DNA from: Sulfurovum sp.
GTDB lineage: Bacteria; Campylobacterota; Campylobacteria; Campylobacterales; Sulfurovaceae
Assembly (NCBI GenBank): GCA_027082955.1
Contig: JALWTA010000033.1
Location: 1 to 50,146 of the forward strand
Reading direction: 5' to 3'
Length of the DNA stretch: 50,146 bases
Below, piece after piece: positions 14,801-20,674 of the stretch. Positions within the stretch are counted from its first letter, which is position 1. Each line of letters begins with the position of its first letter. Made by a program: the position numbers and the translations under genes. The notes beneath the pieces were generated by a model. The model saw only the letters and a list, made by a program, of their open reading frames with translations. It had not been told where the DNA came from and searched no databases.

Positions 14801-16867
14801 GATCACATCAATATCGGTACCGAGTGTATTTTCATAGTTTGGATTTCTGTCTGTTACATTGGTTCCGTTGCGCGAGATGGTTCCGTTTTGGATGTTGTAT
14901 GAATCGTTCAGGCTGTCCTTCAAGAAATGTTCATTTCCGCTTTTATCGGTAAGACTCATTCTGTCACCAAGTGAGCGGTCGCTCTCACCGCTGAAGAAGA
15001 CGAGGTTGGAGTCAACTGTACCCGTTCTTGGGGTTTTAAATCCGCTAATAAGCTGTGTCACTGTACTCGGATACTCTGAGCTGGCACTGTAGACACCGGT
15101 AAAGCCGTCATAGAGGGAGATATTTTTAATGGTACGTACAGCCCCATTGGTTTTGTCTTTTATAATAACTGCCAATGCCCATCCTGAGCCCTGGTTGTAC
15201 ATTTGGGTTGCCTGAAGGTCTGCTACCCAGTAGGTACCTCCCTGTTTGACATATTGCTTGACATCCACAGCTCCGCCGTAGTCAAACACCCCATCATAGC
15301 CTACCATCCATGCAAACTTGTCCGGTTGGCTGTGCAGTTCTATGTATTGCCCGTTTGTTGTCGGTGTCTTGAGGTAGATACGGTCTGCAATATCTCTTTT
15401 TGAGGATTCTCCACTAACAGTTGTATCGATACGACCGATCCAGTAGAGCCATGCATCGATCACCTCGTCATCCGGTCCAAGTGTCAGATTGGCAGAAGTG
15501 GAGTTTTTATAGCCTGCCGTAGCTGCACTGCTATCAAGGTTGATATTTTGCTGATAGTAGGAGTTGTTAGAGGCGTCAAAAGGCGGTTTCTGGCAACTGC
15601 TTGTACCGTTTTTCCAACATAGAGACTGGTTTCCAATGACGGTGAGATCACCGTAGATATTGGTATCTTTTTCACCGTTGATCCAGACTTTGGTAAATGT
15701 TCTAGGGTTACTGACGTTAAAGTTGAGAATGTTGAAGATAAGTGACGCAGTTGCTGTCTGCCCTCCGCTGTCAGTAATGGTGTAGGTGAGTTTGTCTATC
15801 CCCACTTTTCCCGATTGCGGTGTATAGGTAAAGCTTCCGTTCGCATTCCATGTGAGGGTTCCTTTGCTTGGGGATGTTACCTGTGTTACCTGAATATTAT
15901 TCCCCTGATCGACACCCGCACCCGTATCATCGGTGATCATATTGCCGCTGACACTATTGCCGGGTTTGACTTTGTAGCTGTTGTCTGTCGCATGAGCGGT
16001 AGCACCTACGGTAATGGTTACGTTGGCGGTACTGGTGTGTCCGCTCGTATCCGTAATGGTGTAGCTGAAGGATGTGGAGTTGCTAAACCCTGCAGGGGGC
16101 GTGTAGCTGAAGCTTCCATCGGGATTGACGGTTACACTGCCGGAGGATGGCTGTGTATAGGAACTGACTGTGATGCCGGGTCCCGCGTCATTTGCCAGCA
16201 GACCCGGACTGCTTACATTGAGTGTGGTGTTTAGAGGTGTGGCATAGCTGTCATTGGTAGCAAGGGCAATAGAGTTGATTGAAATATTGAAAGTATCAGA
16301 ATCACACCCGTCTTTATCGCATGCCTGTACCTGCACACTGAATGTATTTGCTGAGGACGGTGTGCCTGAGATTAGTCCTGTCGCGCTATTTATGCTTAAA
16401 CCGTTTGGCAGACCTGTGGCAGAGTAGGTGATTGTATCACCATCCGGTTCTGTAGCACTAATTTGGTGCGAAAAGGCTGCACCAACCGTTCCTGTTTGGT
16501 CTGGAATGGGTTTGTTGGAAATTGTTGGTGGTGTTCCAGCAATGATAGAGATAGTAACAGTTGCTATATCGTAATGCCATCCGCCCTGCCACCACCACAT
16601 TCTATACTGAAAGGTAACAGTCCCAGTACATGTACCTGGTTCATATGTAAAATTTCCATTCTGGGAAAAGTTGGTAATAGTACCACACGTTGGAGCATTA
16701 TAAGTATCTACATATTTACTGAAACCTGTATCATTTGTCAATACATTTTCTGAAAGTTGTGTATTATATGGGGTACTAAAACTATCATCTGTAGCTGCAG
16801 CTTGAGCAAATACAGATAAAATCGTCAGATATAGCATAAAAAAGAACAATTTTGTTAAATATTTCAT
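11834..16867 (-). CDS. Giant secreted surface protein with cadherin/Ig-like repeats
   Basis: A 1677-residue protein with an N-terminal signal peptide (KYLTKLFFFMLYLTILSVFA then QAA). Residues about 25-390 hold tandem Ig/cadherin-like units: one starting TDDSFSTPYNTQLSENVLTN, a putative-Ig unit (NKPIPDQTGTVGAAF, GLPNGLSINSATGLISGTPS), then two units of the type LLANDAG, DGSFSYTP, SFSYTITD. The rest is a large unrecognised region with many paired Cys (for example CGAACTS, CYACLRDYFARPYC, CNDC) and a segment DNFAIRPKAIRV recalling MshQ-like proteins of pilus loci. With three prepilin-like genes directly downstream it is plausibly a pilus-associated adhesin. The ATG at 16867 follows AAAGGT; a GTG six bases earlier is less likely. 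Expression is probably controlled by the riboswitch at 16950-17029. Confidence 0.8.
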   Translation of the reverse strand: MKYLTKLFFFMLYLTILSVFAQAAATDDSFSTPYNTQLSENVLTNDTGFSKYVDTYNAPTCGTITNFSQNGNFTYEPGTCTGTVTFQYRMWWWQGGWHYDIATVTISIIAGTPPTISNKPIPDQTGTVGAAFSHQISATEPDGDTITYSATGLPNGLSINSATGLISGTPSSANTFSVQVQACDKDGCDSDTFNISINSIALATNDSYATPLNTTLNVSSPGLLANDAGPGITVSSYTQPSSGSVTVNPDGSFSYTPPAGFSNSTSFSYTITDTSGHTSTANVTITVGATAHATDNSYKVKPGNSVSGNMITDDTGAGVDQGNNIQVTQVTSPSKGTLTWNANGSFTYTPQSGKVGIDKLTYTITDSGGQTATASLIFNILNFNVSNPRTFTKVWINGEKDTNIYGDLTVIGNQSLCWKNGTSSCQKPPFDASNNSYYQQNINLDSSAATAGYKNSTSANLTLGPDDEVIDAWLYWIGRIDTTVSGESSKRDIADRIYLKTPTTNGQYIELHSQPDKFAWMVGYDGVFDYGGAVDVKQYVKQGGTYWVADLQATQMYNQGSGWALAVIIKDKTNGAVRTIKNISLYDGFTGVYSASSEYPSTVTQLISGFKTPRTGTVDSNLVFFSGESDRSLGDRMSLTDKSGNEHFLKDSLNDSYNIQNGTISRNGTNVTDRNPNYENTLGTDIDVIDTSNVIQNNQTSTNIKLYSYDDRIFLSMFGFATQLYQPNVCYDYVLKRNEFLLPSNNRQYDIQNISKDDEISFTVAIWDITGDIDPQKVAVGLHLKPTDGNVTAIMNPDKGFYTYPNANTLIKTNYAKSSTPLNPVITIGKGRTVDVGGTISPNETYYTKFYFQANDDQAAKGSFDVDVNVTLNYGSGDFWQFLNVKRCPQNPTYTPTWYRFNIEKPFTQNNVPANPTKHYSLPTRVAGKDFDYSVASYTTDSNGEYTVPAPADGVTVDVEMINIDAFDDNASYFKCSNAEPSIIAMPGRFNYFTNNVKRITVNDPTDLTNTYAIRSTTFRMWILADANGTIITSPSYHAKSDNAYFAQVYKDTFQATDIHNRCGAACTSPYNYQSPRLPFDPQATGCYACLRDYFARPYCARDNFAIRPKAIRVTLQDKGKDGNATTTTTIVSNTSATSLTRLAAGYPYEANLTAVNNDGVTRTHQYYSDSTIFTAVNNVSPLPTKYGSNAASSALLQFNDASTCADTNSKTLQFNFGDGIALHQFTHNNAGKYRFEIWDMNWTKVDNASINQYKTIFESGCKNSSAPGCNDCLLGNTTDDVTTDGYEKTGCLTGSFLTYIDGTTQKGSFAPLNVKFTPYLYDLSSITFHTRPDDGKNWLYMNNLGDSLTMRVSLEGNITAKSKDGTALSNFTSSCAAENVSLWMDRNMIPTAESNLTDSNGSRVLFQQVLKDTGGTSLMDTSSNYDMNASLAGSNFTNTVDLNGSAPIELYYNFQKPYASTVNPIDVNFTMLHAASQTAINAMQTTTYLPDGNLSINADRWFYFAKIKESDGTDGKQEYGATVNTTVRVMAYCDTLFVPCSTLPGFALTPDETQGTVGWYRMKDHLSSNGDGKIISVSTPQPGVTISPNSNITFDNNGTTGTITITYPISSTRPVHPVFSITPDPWLKYDPNPANNGIRNFTINFLTQGLRWKGKGKTGHVIQTEPTTQSSGRVNW

Positions 16868-16925
16868 TATCACACCTTTAAATCTCTATCCTTTGGAGGA
16901 CAGAGCAAGATTCGTATGTACATCG

Positions 16926-16954
16926 AAAAAATGCCATAAACGAAATGTTCATGG
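16926..16954 (-). terminator. Intrinsic terminator serving as riboswitch expression platform
   Basis: On the minus strand, CCATGAAC pairs with GTTTATGG (8 bp, one G-T) around loop ATTTC, followed by CATTTTTT. The first five bases of its 5' arm, CCATG, are also the 3' strand of riboswitch helix P1, so the two structures exclude each other. Confidence 0.75.
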
Positions 16955-17029
16955 TAGGCAACCCGGCTGTCTTTGTAAGACCCGTGGCTTTCCGTCTCTG
17001 CCTCGCGACAGGTTTGGCTTTTCTCCATA
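16950..17029 (-). promoter_or_regulatory. GEMM-I (cyclic di-GMP-I type) riboswitch aptamer
   Basis: Read on the minus strand, the segment has the conserved blocks of the GEMM-I aptamer in order: CCAAACC; helix CTGTC/GGCAG closed by the GNRA tetraloop GCGA; GACGGAAAGCC (reference GACGCAAAGCC); CACGGGTCT pairing with AGACAGCCGGG; and GGTTGCC. The ends pair as P1, TATGG with CCATG. Two bases differ from the reference Vibrio switch by strict alignment: C instead of G just before CAAACC, and G instead of C before AAAGCC. The two changes are complementary. Ligand choice between c-di-GMP and cyclic GMP-AMP is therefore not certain. The aptamer precedes the giant surface protein gene by 83 nt. Confidence 0.85.
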
Positions 17030-17042
17030 CACTACTTGACTA

Positions 17043-17048
17043 AATATA
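17043..17048 (-). promoter_or_regulatory. Probable -10 box of the riboswitch-controlled operon
   Basis: TATATT on the minus strand, placed so that transcription would start near 17035, just ahead of riboswitch helix P1. The flank up to 17200 is very A/T-rich, without a clear -35, and otherwise holds nothing I can identify. Confidence 0.5.
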
Positions 17049-17202
17049 ACATATTTAAGATAAAAGGGATATAAAAATAAGTTCTATTAATAGTTATAAA
17101 TACGATTATATTTACAAATTTAGTTTACTTTAAATTGATTGGGAAGAAAAAATCTCATCCAACCCCTTCCTACACTTTTGCAGGGTCTGCATTATTTTAT
17201 GC

Positions 17203-17208
17203 TATACT
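17203..17208 (+). promoter_or_regulatory. -10 box of the divergent prepilin gene
   Basis: TATACT 33 bp before the ATG at 17242, with GAGGAAAA as Shine-Dalgarno in between. No riboswitch-like structure lies on this side. Confidence 0.5.
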
Positions 17209-17241
17209 ATGCGAAATAATACAATTAAATGAGGAAAAAAG

Positions 17242-17910
17242 ATGGGGCGTAGAGCATTTACCCTGCTGGAACTGGTCATGGTGATTGTGGTACTTGGCAT
17301 TTTGACCGCACTGGCACTACCAAGGATGGAACGTGATGTGCGGCAGGAAGCCGGAGACAACATCCTCTCTGCCATACGTTATGCCAAACATATGGCATTG
17401 ATTGACAACGTGACAGATCCGCGGCAGTCAAATTGGCAGCGGGCATTTTGGCGTTTTGGTGTACGTACATGTCTTGCAAGCGAAGGTGATGTGTTCTACT
17501 ATGTCGCTTCCGATGAGAACAGGGGTGGCAATATTGACAATAACGAAGCTGCGATCGATCCTCTGAATGGCAAGATAATGATGGGTGCTCCCGGTACTTC
17601 CTGTGCCAGCGGTTCCAACAACAGTGCCTCTCCTAACATCTTTATTTCCCATAAATATGGCATCAAAGATACCAATATGTTTCTCAACTGTGGCGGTGGA
17701 GGAACCGATGCTGCGCGCTATGTGGGGTTTGACCATATGGGGCGTCCACATGTCGGTTTTAGCGGTTCGACCTCCCCTGATTACAGCACCATCATGACAT
17801 CAGATTGTAATTTGACCTTCAAGTTTAAAGATACTTCTATCCCTGATTTGGTGATACGCATTGAGAAAGAGACTGGACATGCATATATTGTAGGTGAGCC
17901 GGATGCATAG
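17242..17910 (+). CDS. Prepilin-type protein (GspH/FimT-like)
   Basis: A 222-residue protein with a very short leader (MGRRA) and the motif FTLLELVMVIVVLGILTALALP, Glu at +5. The following ALPRMERDVRQEAGDNILSAIRYAKHMALIDN resembles the N-terminal helix of GspH/FimT minor pilins. The C-terminal part is Gly/Ser-rich with four Cys (TCLASEG, TSCASG, LNCGGGG, SDCNL). It diverges from the riboswitch-controlled operon and so is probably regulated separately, while belonging to the same pilus or secretion apparatus. Confidence 0.8.
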   Translation: MGRRAFTLLELVMVIVVLGILTALALPRMERDVRQEAGDNILSAIRYAKHMALIDNVTDPRQSNWQRAFWRFGVRTCLASEGDVFYYVASDENRGGNIDNNEAAIDPLNGKIMMGAPGTSCASGSNNSASPNIFISHKYGIKDTNMFLNCGGGGTDAARYVGFDHMGRPHVGFSGSTSPDYSTIMTSDCNLTFKFKDTSIPDLVIRIEKETGHAYIVGEPDA

Positions 17911-17962
17911 GCAGACTTTAAAAGATTTGATAACTTTATAAATTCAGTTTAGTGTTATGTTT

Positions 17963-18070
17963 AGAACCGACAGCTTCAGCGTTGGAAAAACGTCGGATTG
18001 GGCAAAAATATATGGCGGGGCTAAAGCCTCCGATGCCAAGAAAAATTGGAACCGACAGCTTTAGCTTCGG
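17963..18070. repeat. REP array B
   Basis: Forward REPs at 17963-17985 (first base A instead of G, stem with a G-T pair) and 18048-18070, reverse REP at 18015-18037. Loop bases in this unit are TTCA (forward) and TTTA (reverse, on its own strand), the mixed type. It separates the prepilin gene from the first MazF-type module. Confidence 0.85.
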
Positions 18071-18096
18071 CACATGACATGCATGTAAATAAGAAC

Positions 18097-18438
18097 TCAT
18101 GCAACATCAAAAACGATGTTCAGAGCCTCTCTGCATTTTTGAAGGGTGGCTTGGGTAACCTCCCCCAATTTTTTGCTAAGTCGTATCTGTGATACGGAGC
18201 GCACTTGAAAAAGATCGATCACCGACTTTTTCTTGAGACCGTTTGTTGCAGTGGGTTCGATGACGACCATCCATGGCACATCAGCATAATGCGGTTTAAA
18301 GTCGGTTATGGGTGCGATCACTTTCAGCGGCAATTTGCCGATTTTGTCACTGTTTAAAACGATGCACGGACGGCTTTTTTGTATTTCTGAACCGACCGTA
18401 GGGTCGAGATTGACCTGCCATAAGGAACCTTGTTTCAT
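18097..18438 (-). CDS. MazF/PemK-family toxin (module 1)
   Basis: A 113-residue endoribonuclease-type toxin. The family pattern is clear: KQGSLWQVNLDPTVGSEIQKSRPCIVLNSD, with the GSEIQKxRP motif that provides the catalytic Arg, then KVIAPITD and a C-terminal QVRSVSQIRLSKKLGEV matching the family's D-Q-I/V-R-T/S segment. These enzymes cleave single-stranded RNA at short motifs. The gene overlaps the antitoxin stop by four bases (ATGA). REP arrays lie on both sides of the module, 27 bp from its end and about 80 bp from its start. Confidence 0.88.
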   Translation of the reverse strand: MKQGSLWQVNLDPTVGSEIQKSRPCIVLNSDKIGKLPLKVIAPITDFKPHYADVPWMVVIEPTATNGLKKKSVIDLFQVRSVSQIRLSKKLGEVTQATLQKCREALNIVFDVA

Positions 18439-18686
18439 TGAAAATCCTCGCCATCAAGATCGGTAAGGGATGTCAGTTCACTGTTGTGTTCATACTCGTT
18501 AGCCATAAGATTTACAGCCCTTGCAAGCTTTTTCTCCTTCTGTTTTTGTACAAAAGACTCTATTGCTTGCTTGATAATATCGGACTTGGAGCTTTTGAGC
18601 TCCTTTTTTAAAGCATCGAGTGTTTCATTCATACTGTGAGGAAGCGAGAATGTGATGCGATCATAGCTATGCTGCATTGCCATCAT
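18435..18686 (-). CDS. Ribbon-helix-helix antitoxin (module 1)
   Basis: An 83-residue protein with DRITFSLPHSMNETLDALKKELKSSKSDIIKQAIESFV, the strand and two helices of a CopG/MazE-like ribbon-helix-helix domain, then a charged C-terminus that would bind the toxin. Start chosen at the ATG-ATG at 18686 because AAAAGGA precedes it; the frame from 18710 would add eight residues reading through the Shine-Dalgarno. The promoter -10 (TATAAT, minus strand, 18712-18717) lies in a symmetrical sequence, GTATA-6 bp-TATAC (18703-18718), a candidate operator. Confidence 0.8.
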   Translation of the reverse strand: MMAMQHSYDRITFSLPHSMNETLDALKKELKSSKSDIIKQAIESFVQKQKEKKLARAVNLMANEYEHNSELTSLTDLDGEDFQ

Positions 18687-18702
18687 CAAATCCTTTTTAT
18701 TA

Positions 18703-18718
18703 GTATACATAATTATAC
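18703..18718 (-). promoter_or_regulatory. Promoter and candidate operator of toxin module 1
   Basis: TATAAT on the minus strand (18712-18717) overlaps the palindrome GTATACATAATTATAC. Ribbon-helix-helix antitoxins usually bind such sites over their own promoter. Confidence 0.5.
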
Positions 18719-18764
18719 ATCATATTTTGATGTTTGTAAAGAGCATATTTATTTTTATCCTTAT

Positions 18765-19040
18765 GGAACCGACAGCTTTAGCTTCGGTCAAACGTGAAAC
18801 TACAGCAAAACGTACAGCGGGGCTAAAGCCTCCGATTCCGAATGGGATGGAACCGAAAGCTTCAGCTTCGACAAAACATGGAAGTATAGTAAAACATAGG
18901 GCGGGGCTAAAGCCTCCGATTCCGAATGGGATGGAACCGACAGCTTCAGCGTCGGAAAGAAGATTGAGTTTGTAAAAAACGTAAGCAGGGCTGAAGCCTC
19001 CGATTCCAAAAAGACTTGGAACCGACAGCTTTAGCTTCGG
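18765..19040. repeat. REP array C, directly upstream of the RAYT gene
   Basis: Four forward REPs (18765-18787, 18849-18871, 18933-18955, 19018-19040) alternate with three reverse REPs (18817-18839, 18901-18923, 18985-19007), with spacings of 84, 84 and 85 bp. The second forward copy has stem CGAA/TTCG instead of CGAC/GTCG, so both sides changed together. The final forward REP ends 39 bp before the RAYT start. An 82-codon frame through this array is an accident of the 84-bp period; the periods elsewhere are 83, 85 and 86. Confidence 0.9.
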
Positions 19041-19079
19041 CAGTGTATAATCCTACAAATAGCATTTGGATTGTCATGT

Positions 19080-19604
19080 ATGCATGAGCGAAAATATACA
19101 CATCTTCCACACATCGATCTCAAAGAACATTATCAGTTCATTACGTTTCGTACTAAAGAGAGCCTTGACCTCTATATGAAAAAACTCTATGCAAGCACTC
19201 TGACAAACAAACAGAAACACTATTTGATAGACAAACATTTGGACACTTCGGGAAATGGTTGTTTGATAGATGGCAATACGGCGGTGGAGATCATTGACTA
19301 TTACCGTTTGAAGAGCGGGGATGCTTTTGAACTGGTAAGCATATGTGCTATGCCAAACCATGTGCATGTACTTTTAAAGCAAAATGAGTCACTCTCAAAA
19401 ATAGTGCAAATCCTCAAAGGTGGTGCAGCACATATTGTCAATAAAAACCTGTCTCGAAACGGTGCTGTATGGTCACGAGACTATTTTGACCGTGCCATCA
19501 GAGATGAAAAGCATTTTGAAATCACCTATGCATATATCAAAAATAACCCCTTGAAGGCAGGATTGGAAGATGGTGGATTACGTTATTTTGGGATTTACGG
19601 GTAA
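19080..19604 (+). CDS. REP-associated tyrosine transposase (RAYT, Y1 family)
   Basis: A 174-residue single-domain Y1/HUH transposase. It has YQFITFRT near residue 18, the HUH motif in AMPNHVHVLL (His94 and His96), and the C-terminal block VWSRDYFDRAIRDEKHFEITYAYIKNNPLKAG. The catalytic Tyr is probably Tyr152 (before IKNNP) or Tyr150. This is the signature of RAYT/TnpA-REP proteins, which nick single-stranded DNA at REP hairpins; no IS200/IS605 ends are present. REP array C ends 39 bp upstream and array D starts 10 bp downstream of the stop, the usual REPtron layout. The ATG is at 19080; a TTG at 19071 is an alternative. No residue loss or frameshift is visible, so the enzyme may be active. 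Confidence 0.9.
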   Translation: MHERKYTHLPHIDLKEHYQFITFRTKESLDLYMKKLYASTLTNKQKHYLIDKHLDTSGNGCLIDGNTAVEIIDYYRLKSGDAFELVSICAMPNHVHVLLKQNESLSKIVQILKGGAAHIVNKNLSRNGAVWSRDYFDRAIRDEKHFEITYAYIKNNPLKAGLEDGGLRYFGIYG

Positions 19605-19613
19605 CATCATACA

Positions 19614-19719
19614 GGAACCGACAGCTTCAGCGTCGGAAAAATGTTGAACTGAAAAAAACATAAGCGGGGCTGAAGCCTCCGACTCCAAAAAGGTTTGGAA
19701 CCGACAGCTTCAGCGTCGG
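19614..19719. repeat. REP array D, directly downstream of the RAYT gene
   Basis: Forward REPs at 19614-19636 and 19697-19719, reverse REP at 19664-19686, all with the TTCA loop. The array starts 10 bp after the RAYT stop and ends 27 bp before the end of toxin module 2. Confidence 0.9.
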
Positions 19720-19746
19720 AAAAATGCTGAAGTACAGAAAACGCAT

Positions 19747-20082
19747 TCAAAGCAAAAGTTTGCAGAGTGACTTTTGTATGACTTCAAGCTCCGTAGGTGA
19801 AAGTGAAGCAATCTTCTCTTTGATGCGTGTTTTGGAAAAGGCTCTGATTTCATTGATGCACGCATCGCTGTTCTGATGGAGGGCATCTCTTTTGCTGATG
19901 GTGTACCTGTAGGGCAGTGCATCTTCTACGATGACGGTGGAGAGGGGGATGACTATGCAGGTTTCCAGAATAGCGTTATCGTCAGAGTTACTCATGATGA
20001 TCGCCGGTCGGAGTTTGCCTATCTCTCCGCCTTTTGCCGGATTGAAATTTACAAGATGGATGTCTCCTTTACAGAATGCCAT
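19747..20082 (-). CDS. MazF/PemK-family toxin (module 2)
   Basis: A 111-residue MazF-like toxin: FCKGDIHLVNFNPAKGGEIGKLRPAIIMSN, with the G-x-E-x-x-K-x-R-P motif, then CIVIPLSTVI and, near the end, INEIRAFSKTRIKEKIASLS, matching the family's second conserved block. It differs clearly from module 1 (for example NPAKGGEIGKLRP against DPTVGSEIQKSRP), so the modules are not a recent duplication. The start at 20082 overlaps the antitoxin gene by 14 bp; the longer frame from 20100 lacks support. Confidence 0.85.
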   Translation of the reverse strand: MAFCKGDIHLVNFNPAKGGEIGKLRPAIIMSNSDDNAILETCIVIPLSTVIVEDALPYRYTISKRDALHQNSDACINEIRAFSKTRIKEKIASLSPTELEVIQKSLCKLLL

Positions 20083-20320
20083 CGTCAACACTCCCGTCAC
20101 CTACCGGATCGGCTTTTTGTGCTTTTACTATGCGTTTAAGCAGGGCTTCTTTTTTTTGCTTTTCAACCTTTTTTACAAACTTTTGAAACTCATCTCGCAA
20201 TGCAACAGGCACAAAAAACCCGATCTCCTCCTTTTTCCTTCCATCCAGTATGTGGATAATTTCAGACGTTTTGAAAAAGTCACTCGAGTTTCGCATTTGG
20301 CTTAATGTAGTTTCTATCAT
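20069..20320 (-). CDS. Antitoxin-like protein (module 2)
   Basis: An 83-residue protein, MIETTLSQMRNSSDFFKTSEIIHIL, then PVALRDEFQKFVKKVEKQKKEALLKRIVKAQKAD. It lies directly upstream of and overlaps the MazF-type toxin, so it is the probable antitoxin. The DNA-binding fold is not obvious by eye; the basic helix in the middle and acidic end (DGSVDDGIL) fit an antitoxin. AAAGGA precedes the ATG. Confidence 0.65.
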   Translation of the reverse strand: MIETTLSQMRNSSDFFKTSEIIHILDGRKKEEIGFFVPVALRDEFQKFVKKVEKQKKEALLKRIVKAQKADPVGDGSVDDGIL

Positions 20321-20353
20321 GCATATCCTTTTGCATTTTATGTATGTATTTTC

Positions 20354-20383
20354 ATTTTATCATAATAGAATGAGATGTGTCAA
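20354..20383 (-). promoter_or_regulatory. Promoter of toxin module 2
   Basis: On the minus strand TTGACA (20378-20383), 18 bp, TAAAAT (20354-20359), about 35 bp before the antitoxin start. Confidence 0.6.
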
Positions 20384-20406
20384 TTGTATGGATAAAAAGA
20401 CATACG

Positions 20407-20599
20407 GCATGACTAAAGCCACCGACTCCCAAAAGACTTGGAACCGACAGCTTCAGCGTCGGAAAAAGGTTGGAATTTCGGAAAAGTATAGGGCGGGGCT
20501 GAAGCCTCCGACTCCAAAAAGACTTGGAACCGACAGCTTTAGCTTCGGCTTGAGGTAAAACTGCAAAAAACGCAAAGCGGGGCTAAAGCTTCCGACGCC
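20407..20599. repeat. REP array E upstream of bamD
   Basis: A degenerate reverse REP (20407-20429), then forward 20440-20462, reverse 20493-20515, forward 20526-20548 and reverse 20577-20599. The two complete units use TTCA/TTCA and TTTA/TTTA loops respectively. The array ends 75 bp before bamD and may form part of its leader. Confidence 0.88.
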
Positions 20600-20674
20600 A
20601 AGAAGGGTGTGACTAATACGCTTTTTACATACTTTGAGATATGATATAGGAAACATTATGCGTGAGGATACTTC

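Noticed and set aside
18727-18975. 82-codon open frame through REP array C, with repeated PPIPNGMEP and TASASE motifs
   Set aside because: The peptide repeat follows from the 84-bp REP period. Other units have periods of 83, 85 and 86 bp, which break the frame, and substitutions preserve hairpins rather than codons.
17963-20599. CRISPR array
   Set aside because: Repeats alternate in orientation with 23-bp hairpin units and related, not unique, spacers; no cas genes are present.
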